NCBI GenBank assembly: GCA_905233695.1
Contig: CAJODN010000005.1
Location: 36,849 to 100,848 of the forward strand
Length of the DNA: 64,000 nt
Source of the DNA: an uncultured Lachnospiraceae bacterium
GTDB lineage: Bacteria; Bacillota; Clostridia; Lachnospirales; Lachnospiraceae
Reading direction: 5' to 3'
Part shown: positions 1-9,717 of the stretch, one piece after another
How positions within the stretch are numbered: the first letter of the stretch is position 1
Layout of the letters: the number at the start of each line of letters is the position of its first letter
Translations under genes and position numbers: made by a program
The notes under the pieces: model-generated
The model's input: the letters and a program-made list of their open reading frames with translations, nothing else
Databases searched by the model: none
What the model was told of the DNA's origin: nothing

Positions 1-2428
1 ATCCATTATCTACTACGAACTGCTTGGCTTCGTCTGTAAGTTCCACCTTAAGCTGTCTGTCTGCAAGTCTCTCGTTAAGCTCTGAAAGCAGGATATCAAC
101 AATACCCTTAATGCCTTCCTTGGTAAGAGGTTCGAATATCATAAGTTCATCAAGCCTGTTAATAAACTCAGGTCTGAAGTTCCTCTTGACTTCACCCATG
201 ACGAGTTCCTTCGCTTCAGATGTAACATTTCCCATATCATCAACAGCCTCAAGAAGGTAGGCTGAGCCGAGATTGGACGTAAGGATAATGATTGTATTCT
301 TGAAGTCGACTGTTCTTCCTCTCGAATCGGTAATTCGTCCGTCATCGAGAACCTGAAGAAGCACGTTGAACACATCGGGATGAGCCTTCTCAACTTCGTC
401 AAAAAGTACAACGCTATATGGCTTCCTTCTAACAGCTTCCGTAAGCTGACCACCCTGATCGTAGCCTACATATCCGGGAGGCGCTCCGATTAGACGTGAT
501 ACGGAATGCTTCTCCATATACTCACTCATATCTATTCTTATCATATTGTTCTCATCGTCAAAAAGCTCCCTGGCAAGTGTCTTGGCAAGCTCCGTCTTAC
601 CGACACCGGTAGGTCCGAGGAACAGGAATGAACCGATAGGCTTACCCGGGTCTTTTATACCCGCCTTGGATCTCATTATTGCTTCTGCTACCCTCGTAAC
701 GGCATCGTCTTGTCCGATGACTCGCTTATGAAGTTCCTCTTCGAGATGTAGTGTCTTATTGCGCTCTGACTCCGTAAGCTTGGAAACGGGGATTCCTGTC
801 CATCTCGATATAATTCTCGTAATCTCATCTTCCGCAACCTTATCGTGGACGAGGGTTACGTCTTTCTTCGACAGCAGTTCTTCCTGTTCGTCAAGTTCCT
901 TTTTCAGTCTGGGAAGCTCACCGTATTGAAGCTCAGCCGCTCTGTTAAGGTCATAAGATTGCTCGGCCACCTTAATCTCATCACGTACATGTTCAAGCTC
1001 TTCTCTAAGAGACGTCACTTTATTAACAGCTTCCTTCTCATTATCCCATGTGGCTTTCTTCTCGTTGAACTCATCGCGAAGTTCAGCTAACTCTTCTTGA
1101 AGGTTGGCCAGTCTTTCTTGGCTTAGTTTATCGTCTTCCTTCTTAAGAGCCGTCTCTTCAATCTCGAGCTGCATAATACGCCTGTTCATTTCATCAAGCT
1201 CAGCCGGAAGAGAATCGAGCTCCGTCTTAATAAGGGCGCAGGCTTCATCCACAAGGTCGATTGCCTTATCAGGAAGGAATCTATCCGTTATATAACGATT
1301 AGACAAGTACGCCGCACTTACAAGAGCGGCATCCGTTATCTTAACGCCGTGGAATACTTCGTACCTTTCCTTAATACCGCGGAGAATAGAAATTGTATCT
1401 TCCACGGTGGGTTCATCAACAAGTACCGGCTGGAAGCGACGTTCAAGTGCCTTATCCTCCTCAATATATTCTCTGTATTCATCAAGCGTGGTAGCACCGA
1501 TACAGTGAAGCTCACCCCGGGCAAGCATGGGCTTTAGCATATTGCCCGCGTCAAGTGCACCGTCGTTCTTACCTGCTCCCACTATTGTATGAAGCTCATC
1601 AACGAAGAGAATTATCTCACCGTTAGAACTCTTAATCTCATCGAGAACCGCCTTAAGTCTCTCTTCGAATTCGCCTCTGTACTTGGCGCCTGCGACAACA
1701 GAACCCATATCAAGCGCAAAGAGCCGCTTATCCTTAAGACTCTCGGGAACGTCTCCGCGAACGATTCGCTGAGCAAGTCCTTCAACAACAGCAGTCTTAC
1801 CCACTCCGGGTTCACCGATAAGAACCGGGTTATTCTTAGTCTTTCTTGATAGAATCCGAATGGTATTCCTTATCTCACTGTCACGACCTATTACGGGGTC
1901 AAGTTTCTGTGTCCTTGCACGTTCAACCAGGTCATAGCCGTACTTCTCTAAGGTATCGTAGGTTACCTCGGGATTGTCGCTGGTAACTCTAACATTTCCA
2001 CGAACCTCAGAGAGGGCTGTAAGAAATCTGTCTCTTGTAATTCCGTATTCCGCGAGGATATTATTGATGGCTCTATTGGGATTCTTAATCATGCATAGCA
2101 TAAGATGCTCTACAGATACGTATTCGTCGCCCATTGCCTTGGCTTCGTCCTCTGCCGTAATAAGAACCTTATTAAGATCCTTACCCATAATAAGTTGTCC
2201 GCCACTCACCTTGGTTCGAGCTTCAAGAGCCTTAATGGCAGTATTCTTAAAATGATCCAGGTCAATCTCCATCTTCTTAATAAGCTGAGGAATAAGACCA
2301 CCCTCCTGCCTAAGAAGGGCGAACAATAAATGCTCTTGTTCAATTTCCTGGTTACCGTATTCATAAGCAAGTTTCTCGGTATCTTGTACTGCTTCTACCG
2401 ATTTCTGTGTAAATTTCGTTAAATTCAT
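1..2428 (-). CDS. clpB: ATP-dependent chaperone ClpB, C-terminus beyond window
   Basis: Hsp100 disaggregase that, with DnaK, pulls polypeptides out of cytosolic aggregates. About 809 residues are present: an N-terminal double Clp_N repeat (roughly 1-150), a first AAA+ module with Walker [10 protein letters not shown] near residue 206, a long charged coiled-coil M domain (about 410-525) that separates ClpB from ClpA/ClpC, and a second AAA+ module with Walker [14 protein letters not shown] near 608. The last 50 or so residues of the usual ~860 lie left of the window. The start at 2428 is fixed by a strong GGAGG site about 7 nt upstream. The gene has its own sigma-A promoter overlapped by a CIRCE operator, so HrcA heat-shock control is expected. 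Confidence 0.97.
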   Translation of the reverse strand, partial: MNLTKFTQKSVEAVQDTEKLAYEYGNQEIEQEHLLFALLRQEGGLIPQLIKKMEIDLDHFKNTAIKALEARTKVSGGQLIMGKDLNKVLITAEDEAKAMGDEYVSVEHLMLCMIKNPNRAINNILAEYGITRDRFLTALSEVRGNVRVTSDNPEVTYDTLEKYGYDLVERARTQKLDPVIGRDSEIRNTIRILSRKTKNNPVLIGEPGVGKTAVVEGLAQRIVRGDVPESLKDKRLFALDMGSVVAGAKYRGEFEERLKAVLDEIKSSNGEIILFVDELHTIVGAGKNDGALDAGNMLKPMLARGELHCIGATTLDEYREYIEEDKALERRFQPVLVDEPTVEDTISILRGIKERYEVFHGVKITDAALVSAAYLSNRYITDRFLPDKAIDLVDEACALIKTELDSLPAELDEMNRRIMQLEIEETALKKEDDKLSQERLANLQEELAELRDEFNEKKATWDNEKEAVNKVTSLREELEHVRDEIKVAEQSYDLNRAAELQYGELPRLKKELDEQEELLSKKDVTLVHDKVAEDEITRIISRWTGIPVSKLTESERNKTLHLEEELHKRVIGQDDAVTRVAEAIMRSKAGIKDPGKPIGSFLFLGPTGVGKTELAKTLARELFDDENNMIRIDMSEYMEKHSVSRLIGAPPGYVGYDQGGQLTEAVRRKPYSVVLFDEVEKAHPDVFNVLLQVLDDGRITDSRGRTVDFKNTIIILTSNLGSAYLLEAVDDMGNVTSEAKELVMGEVKRNFRPEFINRLDELMIFEPLTKEGIKGIVDILLSELNERLADRQLKVELTDEAKQFVVDNG

Positions 2429-2484
2429 GAGGAGTACCTCCTTTTTCTTTTATTGAGCGAGGGCCAAAACCCTACTCTGAATAT

Positions 2485-2513
2485 ATCTTAACACGGATTG
2501 TTAGCACTGTCAA
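2485..2513 (-). promoter_or_regulatory. Sigma-A promoter of clpB
   Basis: Read on the minus strand, TTGACA (2513-2508) is followed after exactly 17 nt by TAAGAT (2490-2485). The spacing is ideal, and the promoter precedes the clpB start by about 55 nt. Half of the CIRCE operator lies over the -35 box. Confidence 0.88.
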
Positions 2514-2527
2514 GAGGCGAGTGCTAA
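2501..2527. promoter_or_regulatory. CIRCE operator (HrcA binding site)
   Basis: TTAGCACTG - 9 nt - GAGTGCTAA. This matches the CIRCE consensus (TTAGCACTC-N9-GAGTGCTAA) at 17 of 18 arm positions; only the last base of the left arm differs. It overlaps the clpB -35 hexamer, so bound HrcA would block RNA polymerase. No hrcA gene lies in the window. Confidence 0.93.
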
Positions 2528-2534
2528 TCAACCC

Positions 2535-2567
2535 ATAAAAAGAAGTGTGGGACGTATATGCCCCACA
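2535..2567 (-). terminator. Intrinsic terminator downstream of the HD-GYP gene
   Basis: On the minus strand TGTGGG - 10 nt - CCCACA is followed by CTTCTTTTT. It lies past the 3' end of the response-regulator gene and just before the clpB promoter, so it separates the two transcription units. Confidence 0.65.
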
Positions 2568-2590
2568 AAATCCGGCAGGCAGCTGAGGAG

Positions 2591-2699
2591 CCAAGACCCT
2601 TTTCGAAATACGTCAGAAGGAGGGACCCGCTTGCGGTAGGATTCCTTGTGACCGGGAAACGTTGAACGAACGTTCGGTTGAGAAAAGGGGGGTTCTTGG
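2591..2699. repeat. Dispersed 3'-end palindrome, long copy
   Basis: Arms CCAAGACCCTTTTC (2591-2604) and GAAAAGGGGGGTTCTTGG (2682-2699) are inverted copies with a small bulge, enclosing about 77 nt. Flanking words (GGAGCCAAGACC on one side, TTCTTGGTGATGAGAC on the other) match the family copies at 12.1, 14.3 and 31.3 kb. It begins 17 nt after the stop codon of the response-regulator gene. It runs opposite to most other copies. Confidence 0.6.
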
Positions 2700-2715
2700 T
2701 GATGAGACGTAAGTA

Positions 2716-3858
2716 TCAATCCTTCTCATCATCCGGCGTCTCATCCATAGTATCATCCTGGTTACCGGAGCTATACTTATTAGCAACAGTTTCGAACTTC
2801 TCGCGGCTAAGCCTGAAGCACTCCTGAATCTTCGGCGAGAAAATCCCCGCATCGCCATTTATAATCATATGGAAGGACTTATCAAGTGAATATGCCTTCT
2901 TATAAATCCTCTCACTGCAAAGAGCATCATACACGTCCACAATAGATACAAGCTGAGCTTCAAGAGGAATCTCGTCTCCCTCGATACCATATGGATAACC
3001 GCTGCCATCGTATCTCTCATGATGGTATTTACAGATATTGGAACAGCATCTCTTGAATTCATCCGACCACACGCCGTCAACATTTTCAAGCATCTCGGCG
3101 CCCCTTATTGTATGGGACTTCATAAGCTCATACTCTTCCTCTGTGAGACGACCGGGCTTAAGAAGTACACTATCGGGAATTGATATCTTACCAATATCGT
3201 GAAGTGCCGATGCCGACACAATCGTATCTATTCTATCGGGGGTAAGTTCACTGTCAGTATAATTCTGCATATAGCATCTGCTTATTATCCTTGTAAATTC
3301 TTTAACTCTAAGGACATGATCGCCGGACTCCACGTTCCTGTATTCAACGATGGATCCTAGTACATCCCCCATTTTCTCTTTACTCTTCTTGATTCGGTCT
3401 GCCTGAATTGTTAATAGCCTATTCTGCTTCTGAAGCGTATCCATTTGCTTTGCAACCTGCAACTCAAGATCCTTCTTGTAAGAATAAATCTCGCAAGCGT
3501 TATGGGTTCTTATTTTAATAAGAACTGCTTCAACAGGCTTTCTCATATAATCAACGGCACCCAGTTCAAGACATTTCGACTCGATATCACTCTGCTTCTC
3601 ACCGGTAAGAACGAGAACGGGAATCTTCTTAACATCTCCCGTCTCATTCATATGCTTAAGAACGTCAATACCGTTACCGTCGGGCATCATGTAATCGAGC
3701 ACGATGGCAGAGATGGAGTTACCCATCTTGTCGATTTGTTTGATGGCGTCGTTACCGCAGTCAGATTCGATAGTATTATATTCTTCTTCAAGAATATCTA
3801 CCATCATCTGTCTTTCCATATCGTCGTCGTCTACTATTAATACTGTCTTCTTGTCCAT
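2716..3858 (-). CDS. Response regulator with HD-GYP c-di-GMP phosphodiesterase domain
   Basis: 380 residues. A CheY-like receiver (1-125) has the acidic pocket DDDD at 10-13, the phospho-acceptor Asp55 in VLDYMMP, Thr85 and Lys107. A helical linker (125-165) leads to an HD-GYP domain with HDIGK at 220-224 and HHERYDGSGYP at 279-289. All catalytic residues are present, so it should hydrolyse c-di-GMP to GMP when the receiver is phosphorylated. The acidic tail (about 360-380) is probably disordered. No histidine kinase is adjacent; the phosphate may come from the Hpt protein two genes upstream in the same run. It is the last gene of the run that begins at ftsE. Confidence 0.9.
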   Translation of the reverse strand: MDKKTVLIVDDDDMERQMMVDILEEEYNTIESDCGNDAIKQIDKMGNSISAIVLDYMMPDGNGIDVLKHMNETGDVKKIPVLVLTGEKQSDIESKCLELGAVDYMRKPVEAVLIKIRTHNACEIYSYKKDLELQVAKQMDTLQKQNRLLTIQADRIKKSKEKMGDVLGSIVEYRNVESGDHVLRVKEFTRIISRCYMQNYTDSELTPDRIDTIVSASALHDIGKISIPDSVLLKPGRLTEEEYELMKSHTIRGAEMLENVDGVWSDEFKRCCSNICKYHHERYDGSGYPYGIEGDEIPLEAQLVSIVDVYDALCSERIYKKAYSLDKSFHMIINGDAGIFSPKIQECFRLSREKFETVANKYSSGNQDDTMDETPDDEKD

Positions 3859-3893
3859 AATGTATCCCCTAGTTATTATTCCTGCATTTTCGT

Positions 3894-3946
3894 ATCAAGT
3901 ACCTGCCGACTTTGCTTCTTATCCTGCGTCTTCGCGACAAGCATCT
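3894..3946. repeat. Degenerate relic of the dispersed palindrome family
   Basis: ATCAAGTACCTGC (3894-3906) and CAAGCATCTGCTT (3938-3950) resemble the arm words of the better copies, and the element again sits directly after a stop codon (the DUF342 gene ends at 3949). Pairing is poor, so this may be only a decayed copy. Confidence 0.3.
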
Positions 3947-3948
3947 GC

Positions 3949-6114
3949 TTAATTCTTCGTCACCATTATATTACTTGCATTACCCGTAAGCGTGACGTTA
4001 TAATTCTTCTCTGACCTCCATATCTTACCGTTAATATCGAACTTAACTCCTTCGTAGAGGTGGTTCCTTATGTTAATCTTAGCAGCCATAAGTTCCTTAA
4101 TACGGTCTACATATTCCTGCCTTTTTTCTTTGAGCCCGTCTAATTGAAGTTCCTTTGTATATATGGCATTTTCTATCTTAAGATAGACTTCCATTGTATT
4201 TCTCTCTTCCGGAGAGAACACTTCTTGGAATTGATTCTTGGCATTCTCAAGTATCTTAAGTTCCCCTCTTACTCCCTTGATATCCGTCTGGATAGTTTTT
4301 CCTGCCTCTCTGATTTTGTCATTCATACCAAGAACGACAGTAGTAGGGGTTCCAAGTTTATTACCAACATTATTGGCATTTACTTTCTCTTCAACCATGG
4401 CCATACCGCCGAGAAGAAGTCCCTTTCTGTTGGAAAGGTCAAGAAGTCCCTTCGTGTATATATCACAGTGCAGGCAGTAGTTAGCCTGTATTCCCACATC
4501 TGCTTCTATTGTCATATTCTCGAAGAACCTTGCCATAATCTCGCCGCCGGCCTTAATGTGGCTCTGTCCGCCCTTACCGTTGGCGCCGTTCTTAAGAATA
4601 ATGTCACCACCCGCTTCTATAAAGCAAGCCTCCACGAAGCCGTCAACCATAACGTCTCCGCCGGCTTTGATGCGAGAGCCGACTCCCACACCCTTCTTAA
4701 CATGCACATTTCCTTCGAAATCAATGGCTCCCGTTACATTACTTACTTCGTCAACCTCAAGGCTCTCGGAAATGTTCATAGTCGCCCGCTTCTCATCATA
4801 CTCTATGATTCCGGGAACAGCCGCAAAGTATTCGTTACCGTCTTCGCTCTTGGTAAAGCCCTTACCGATAAGCACCTTTTGTTCAGTTCCGTTTCTTCCC
4901 GGAAGCTTGACGCCGGTAACACCCTCACCGTCTTGTCCCTTTGTAGCGGGATGATATACGGCAAGCTTCTGATCCTTCTCAACTGTCTCGTACCAATCAA
5001 CATTTACAAAATCAAGAAAACCGTCATCAAGTTCCTTCGGCTCTCTTGATGGGTTTGTTTCGAAGAAGAATTCATAATATCCGTCTTTTCCTTCAACGGG
5101 CTTCGTTCCTTCGGCAACTATTACCTCTTGCCCCTCTGACATGGTACCGACAACACGGCGTATGTTAGTCTTATTAATGCCGTAATTAATATTGGCATTC
5201 TGCATGGCGTTATCGATAGCGGCCTTGGTATATTTCGTTCCTTTAGGGCATGTCATTATTGCCTTCATACCGAAGTCTACAATGGCAATATTGATATCGC
5301 CGACTGTTCCGCCGCCTTCTCCTCCGGCGCCGGATAATATAGCACTCTCAAGATATTCACGCCTGTGCTTCATCTCGAGATATGTATATGCCAATGTAGC
5401 ATAATTATCCACATCAAGACCCATGAGAAGACCAAGTCTTATCTCATGCATCTGACGCCAATCGTACCAGGCATTGGTATAATATCCCACATCAAGCTGG
5501 TTCTCTAAGCCGAGACGAATCTCACGCATCTGACGCCAGCTGTACTCTTCGTCAGCATAGATACTGACATCGAGACCGTCCTCAAGACCCATGCATATCT
5601 CTTTTATGGCGCTTCCTCTGAGCTCAATCGAGATATAATCATCAAGGTCAAGTCCCTTCGAAATACCGATTCGAATCTCTTCCAGCTGTCCCGCATTATA
5701 GCCTTCATTAACATATTTTGATATATCGACACCGGATATAAGAGCTTTACGAATCTGTCTTAATACATCAGAATCCTTGTCAAGCTGATCCGATAAATCG
5801 ATTCCCATGGTGAGACCTTTTCGAATCTGTCTCATCTTCATATACGGGATATCCGGATTCGCGTATTTATCTACATCAAGATGATTCTCTAACCCGAGTC
5901 GAATCTCTTCCATCTGGAACCAGTCGAAGGCAGGGTCGTTATAACGAGATACCGCAACACCCGAAAGAAGCCCAAGTCGAACTTGACGCATCTGAATCGC
6001 CAGCATATCTTCTCTGGCATATACAGACACGTCGATTCCCTTGTCCAGTCCTTGTTGTATCTCATCACGCTGATCCGGTGTAAAATTAGCGTTCTTAATC
6101 TCTTCTCTGGTCAT
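3949..6114 (-). CDS. DUF342/FapA-family protein with nine N-terminal helical repeats
   Basis: 721 residues. The first ~255 are nine near-identical units of about 26 residues with the pattern M-x-E-I-R-x-G-L-x-x-G-L-D-V-x-x-Y. Next comes a FapA/DUF342 core (about 265-620) with the glycine- and valine-rich stretches typical of a right-handed beta-helix, then a charged coiled-coil segment. DUF342 proteins are cytoplasmic polymerising proteins; FapA of Vibrio links glucose uptake to the flagellar pole through HubP. The repeats probably serve oligomerisation or partner binding. A GGGGAG site 7 nt upstream supports the start. It lies between an Hpt protein and an HD-GYP response regulator, so a scaffold for that signalling pathway is a reasonable inference; the precise role is unknown. 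Confidence 0.8.
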   Translation of the reverse strand: MTREEIKNANFTPDQRDEIQQGLDKGIDVSVYAREDMLAIQMRQVRLGLLSGVAVSRYNDPAFDWFQMEEIRLGLENHLDVDKYANPDIPYMKMRQIRKGLTMGIDLSDQLDKDSDVLRQIRKALISGVDISKYVNEGYNAGQLEEIRIGISKGLDLDDYISIELRGSAIKEICMGLEDGLDVSIYADEEYSWRQMREIRLGLENQLDVGYYTNAWYDWRQMHEIRLGLLMGLDVDNYATLAYTYLEMKHRREYLESAILSGAGGEGGGTVGDINIAIVDFGMKAIMTCPKGTKYTKAAIDNAMQNANINYGINKTNIRRVVGTMSEGQEVIVAEGTKPVEGKDGYYEFFFETNPSREPKELDDGFLDFVNVDWYETVEKDQKLAVYHPATKGQDGEGVTGVKLPGRNGTEQKVLIGKGFTKSEDGNEYFAAVPGIIEYDEKRATMNISESLEVDEVSNVTGAIDFEGNVHVKKGVGVGSRIKAGGDVMVDGFVEACFIEAGGDIILKNGANGKGGQSHIKAGGEIMARFFENMTIEADVGIQANYCLHCDIYTKGLLDLSNRKGLLLGGMAMVEEKVNANNVGNKLGTPTTVVLGMNDKIREAGKTIQTDIKGVRGELKILENAKNQFQEVFSPEERNTMEVYLKIENAIYTKELQLDGLKEKRQEYVDRIKELMAAKINIRNHLYEGVKFDINGKIWRSEKNYNVTLTGNASNIMVTKN

Positions 6115-6137
6115 ATATGGCTCCCCGGGTCATATAA

Positions 6138-6494
6138 TTACTGCCCTTCGGCAAATTCGTTAATAGTATCAACTATCATTTCATAGTCGGAAGATAAAGT
6201 GGGCATAACTAACTTAGCCTTATCGATATCTCCGCCTCTTAATGCTTCCGTTGCTTCATCGGCTGACACAAAAAGCTTCTCAAGCCCTAGGTTCTGGCAC
6301 ACACCCTTAAGAGTATGCGCTGCTCGAAAGGCAGTCTCTGTGTCTCCCTTATCAATGCTTTCTGCAAGTTCTCCGTAACTTGGATCTTCCGGAAATCTCA
6401 CAAGGAATTTCGTAACCAGTGTTTCTTTCCTAAGCCGATTAATAACGTCGGCATAGTTTCCTCCCATTTTCTCATAACACTCTTCTATATTCAT
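6138..6494 (-). CDS. Histidine phosphotransfer (Hpt) domain protein
   Basis: 118 residues, one four-helix Hpt domain. The phosphorylatable histidine is His60 in the signature RAAHTLKGVCQNLGL. Such proteins pass phosphate between receivers in a phosphorelay. The start is placed at 6494 because its ATG overlaps the prfB stop as ATGA and GGAGG sits 7 nt upstream inside prfB; the ATG at 6506 lacks that spacing. Translation is therefore probably coupled to prfB. A stand-alone Hpt beside a response regulator suggests a relay fed by a hybrid kinase elsewhere. Confidence 0.87.
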   Translation of the reverse strand: MNIEECYEKMGGNYADVINRLRKETLVTKFLVRFPEDPSYGELAESIDKGDTETAFRAAHTLKGVCQNLGLEKLFVSADEATEALRGGDIDKAKLVMPTLSSDYEMIVDTINEFAEGQ

Positions 6495-7595
6495 TGTATC
6501 CTCCATTTCAGATAGGCATTGATGAAGATATCAATATCGCCGTCAAGAACCGCATTGGCGTTAGATGTCTCTTCATTGGTACGAAGATCCTTAACCATTG
6601 TATAGGGTTGCAACACATAGGATCTAATCTGGTTACCCCATCCTATCTCAGTAACCTCTCCTCTTATCTCTTCTAAATCCTTCTGATTCTCTTCCTGTTT
6701 AAGCATGTAGAGCTTGGACTTCAGCATCTGCATGGCTTTATCTTTATTCATATGCTGTGATCGCTCATTCTGGCACTGCACAACTATTCCCGTGGGGAAA
6801 TGTGTTATCCTGATTGCAGAGCTTGTCTTATTAATATGCTGACCGCCGGCACCGCTTGAACGATATGTATCAATTCTTATATCTTCGTCCTTAATCTCTA
6901 TGTCAAGATCCTCTTCGATATCCGGCATAACATCACAGCTTGCGAAGCTTGTCTGCCTCTTGCCCGCTGCGTTAAAAGGCGAGATTCTAACCAATCTGTG
7001 TACGCCCTTTTCAGACTTGAGATATCCGAAGGCATTCTCTCCCGTCACTTGAAATGTTATCGACTTAATTCCCGCTTCTTCTCCGTCCAGAGAATCAAGT
7101 ACCGTAAGTTCAAATCCTTTATCAGACACCCACCTTGAATACATGCGATAAAGCATGGATACCCAATCACAACTCTCGGTACCGCCCGCTCCGGCGTGTA
7201 GCGTAATTATTGCATTGTCGTGATCGTATTCTTCCGTAAAAAGTGTCTTCATCCGAAGTGCATCGAAATCTTTAATGAAGTTATCGAGAAGCTCCCCCGT
7301 CTCTTCCACAAGCTCCGGATCCTCCGATTCATCTCCCAGTTCAATACATGTCTCTATCTCTTCGTATTGTTCAGTCAGGTTATCGTATGATTCGATATCG
7401 CTTTTAAGACCTTTTAATTCCTGCATCTTTTTAGATGAGGCTTCCGCGTCGTCCCAAAAGCCGGGCTCTTCCATCTCCTTCTCAAGCTCTGTAATCCTGT
7501 CTCTCTTAACCGCTAAGTTAAAGTGAATCCCTCACTTCCTGCAGTGGAGTAATATAGGACTTTAATGTCTGCCTATATCCGTCAAGTTCAACCAC
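6491..7595 (-). CDS. prfB: Peptide chain release factor 2 (programmed +1 frameshift)
   Basis: RF2 recognises UAA and UGA and releases the peptide at the ribosome. Translation starts at GTG 7595 (AAGGTG site 6 nt upstream) and runs 25 codons to CTT-TAA-C at 7523-7517. After a +1 slip the second frame continues for 342 codons to TGA at 6491, giving 367 residues, normal for RF2. The second part carries the anticodon-like SPF motif (RISPFNAAGKRQTSF) and the catalytic GGQ loop (SGAGGQHINKT). Annotating only the downstream frame would lose about 40 residues. The stop in the slip site is UAA where UGA is usual. It lies 21 nt after ctpA and overlaps hpt. Confidence 0.92.
7517..7533 (-). promoter_or_regulatory. 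prfB +1 frameshift site
   Basis: On the minus strand, GAGGG (7533-7529) acts as an internal Shine-Dalgarno-like stimulator; after 5 nt come CTT and TAA C. Slipping one base on CTT-T leads into AAC TTA GCG and restores the RF2 frame. The layout follows the E. coli site (AGGGGG-TAT-CTT-TGA-C), but the spacer is 2 nt longer and the stop is UAA. Confidence 0.85.
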
Positions 7596-7616
7596 AGTAT
7601 CACCTTCTTTCATTAA

Positions 7617-8804
7617 TTAAAGTTTACTGTTAATAACTTCTATAGCGTTAAGGATCTGATTATCCTTCATCTCATCATATTCGGCATCTTCATCTCCGAG
7701 ATATTCGAAATCAAGTTCAATATCAGGCTCTATGCCTTTTTCATTAATACATTCACCGCTGGGCGTAAAATACTTTCCGCTTGTTATACTTACAACGGAA
7801 CCGTCCTCTAAAGTGGCAGAGCTTTGGACGACGCCTTTACCATAGGTCTTATCACCTATAAGGGTTCCGGCGTTATTATCCTTAACGGCTCCCGCAAATA
7901 TCTCCGCTGCCGATGCCGTACGTCCCGATACAAGAACCGCAATCGGCATATCAAGTCTCTTCTCATCATCGGAAGTATAGATCTGATCCACCTTATTCTT
8001 CATCTGAACGCTTACGATATTACATTTCGGAAGAATCTCATCGAGAACCGAAACGGCCGTTTCAACAAGTCCTCCGCCATTGAATCTTAGGTCGAATATT
8101 ATTCCCTTGGCACCCTGCTCCTTCAAGTCGTTAATTGCAGATACATATTCTTCATGAGTCTTCTTGGTAAAATCGCTTATCTCGATGTAACCGATGTTAC
8201 CGGGAAGCATCTTATGAGATACTGACGGAATATCAACCTTCTTCCTTGTAACGGTCACTTTCTTCTCAGCATCGCCGCTCTTATATGTAAGGGTAAATGT
8301 GTTTCCCTCTTCCCCTCTTGTAACTGATGTAAAATCTTGAAGCTCCATTTCCGATGCAATCTTATCATCGGCAGCGACAATAATGTCCCCTGTCTTAAGA
8401 CCTATCTCTTCTGCCGCGGAGCCCGCGTACACCTTGTAAACAGTAACTTGTCCGGTGGCATCCTTCGTAAGCGCCGCACCGAGTCCGCAGAACTCTCCCG
8501 AGATATATGACGTAAATGAAGTAGCTTCCTTGGGAGAATAATACACGCTGTATTTGTCGTGAAGTCCCTCCACAAGCCCCGCATAAAGGCCTTCTCTAAG
8601 TTCATTAACATCAACATCTTCGTAATACGTATCCTCAATAATCTGAGTAAGATAATTAATCTTAGACTTAACCTTCGGAGTAAGCACCGCAGAGTTTCTG
8701 TATGCGAAGAACAGTATTCCTATTATAATAAGGATAAAAATAGCAAGGGCAATTAAAAATCCGGTAAGCAGTCCCTTTTTATACATTCTCTTGTCGTCGT
8801 ACAT
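7617..8804 (-). CDS. S41 C-terminal processing peptidase (CtpA type)
   Basis: 395 residues: a short cytoplasmic N-terminus, one membrane helix (about 10-35), an extracellular S41 N-terminal segment, a PDZ domain (about 100-185) and the tail-specific protease core. The catalytic serine lies in SGRTASAAEIFAGA and the general-base lysine in YGKGVVQ. These serine/lysine proteases cut C-terminal regions of envelope proteins and often regulate peptidoglycan hydrolases. The start follows ftsX by 2 nt with AAGG upstream. The order ftsE-ftsX-ctpA recurs in Firmicutes and supports a role in cell-wall hydrolase control. Confidence 0.92.
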   Translation of the reverse strand: MYDDKRMYKKGLLTGFLIALAIFILIIIGILFFAYRNSAVLTPKVKSKINYLTQIIEDTYYEDVDVNELREGLYAGLVEGLHDKYSVYYSPKEATSFTSYISGEFCGLGAALTKDATGQVTVYKVYAGSAAEEIGLKTGDIIVAADDKIASEMELQDFTSVTRGEEGNTFTLTYKSGDAEKKVTVTRKKVDIPSVSHKMLPGNIGYIEISDFTKKTHEEYVSAINDLKEQGAKGIIFDLRFNGGGLVETAVSVLDEILPKCNIVSVQMKNKVDQIYTSDDEKRLDMPIAVLVSGRTASAAEIFAGAVKDNNAGTLIGDKTYGKGVVQSSATLEDGSVVSITSGKYFTPSGECINEKGIEPDIELDFEYLGDEDAEYDEMKDNQILNAIEVINSKL

Positions 8805-8806
8805 AT

Positions 8807-9715
8807 CTATACCTTCAAATGCTTCTTAAGTGTAAATCTACTTCCCAAGTATCCTATACCGACTCCGAGGATTATTGACACCGGAATAAGCACCGCGAAC
8901 ACCTCACTCATAGGGACAAATGTAAGCATTGAGCTTAATAGATTAAATTCATTGGCAACATAAGAAACCACCGAATGATATACAAAGGAAAGAAGTATTA
9001 AAGGAATTGTCGCACCAACAAGCCCGATTACAATACCTTCCACAATAAAGGGCGCCCGCACAAATGAATCCTTGGCACCTATTAATTTCATTATGGCAAT
9101 CTCTTCTCGTCTAACCGCAATACCCACTGTTATGGTATTGTTAATAAGGAACACCGCAACAAGAATCAGGATTGCAATAATAACAATGGATATAGCCGCA
9201 AGCAGTCTGTTGAAGTCGGTAAGGACTCCTGCCGCTACCTCCGATTTCTTAATCTCTCGCACACCGTCAAGCTGTTCCGCGAATGTGACAAAGCTTGATT
9301 GCTGTGCCACATCGGTAAGAGTCACCTTATAATTGGCGGAATTAATAAGCGGGTTATCACCATTGAAGCTTGCCGCAATATTCTCATCTCCCTCGAAATA
9401 AGAATTCTTGAACGTCTCCCATGCCTTCTCGGGGCTTATATATTCGTAGCTGTCGACCTCGGCTCTCGTCGATATCTGCTTTCCGATTTCATCAATCTTT
9501 CCTTGGTCTATACCTTCATCGAAGAATACGGTAACGGTAACACCTTTCTCGGCTTCCTTAACCATCGCCTGAAAATTAATACCGAGAGAATAGAATATTC
9601 CGAAGATAAAAATGGTCGCCGACATGGTTGCAACCGACGCAAGCGAGAACATTTTATTTCTCCAGATATTCTTAAGACCTTGTTGTATATTATAAATAAG
9701 CGTACTGAAATTCAT
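8807..9715 (-). CDS. ftsX: Cell division protein FtsX
   Basis: 302 residues. Membrane helices lie near residues 20-45, 175-200, 220-245 and 270-290, with a large extracellular loop (about 50-165) between the first two, the normal FtsX topology. FtsX is the permease-like partner of FtsE; together they gate peptidoglycan hydrolases of the PcsB/CwlO type at division or elongation sites. A PcsB-like NlpC/P60 protein with a coiled coil is encoded at 57.1-58.2 kb and is a plausible target. Strong AAAAGGAG site; 2 nt from ftsE. Confidence 0.95.
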   Translation of the reverse strand: MNFSTLIYNIQQGLKNIWRNKMFSLASVATMSATIFIFGIFYSLGINFQAMVKEAEKGVTVTVFFDEGIDQGKIDEIGKQISTRAEVDSYEYISPEKAWETFKNSYFEGDENIAASFNGDNPLINSANYKVTLTDVAQQSSFVTFAEQLDGVREIKKSEVAAGVLTDFNRLLAAISIVIIAILILVAVFLINNTITVGIAVRREEIAIMKLIGAKDSFVRAPFIVEGIVIGLVGATIPLILLSFVYHSVVSYVANEFNLLSSMLTFVPMSEVFAVLIPVSIILGVGIGYLGSRFTLKKHLKV

Positions 9716-9717
9716 TC

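Noticed and set aside
4144..5049. 301-codon plus-strand frame
   Set aside because: Lies wholly opposite the DUF342 gene, has no ribosome site and no family features; an antisense shadow.
7475..7595. prfB as a truncated or frameshifted pseudogene
   Set aside because: The zero frame ends exactly at a CTT-stop-C slip site with an SD-like stimulator, and the joined protein has normal RF2 length.
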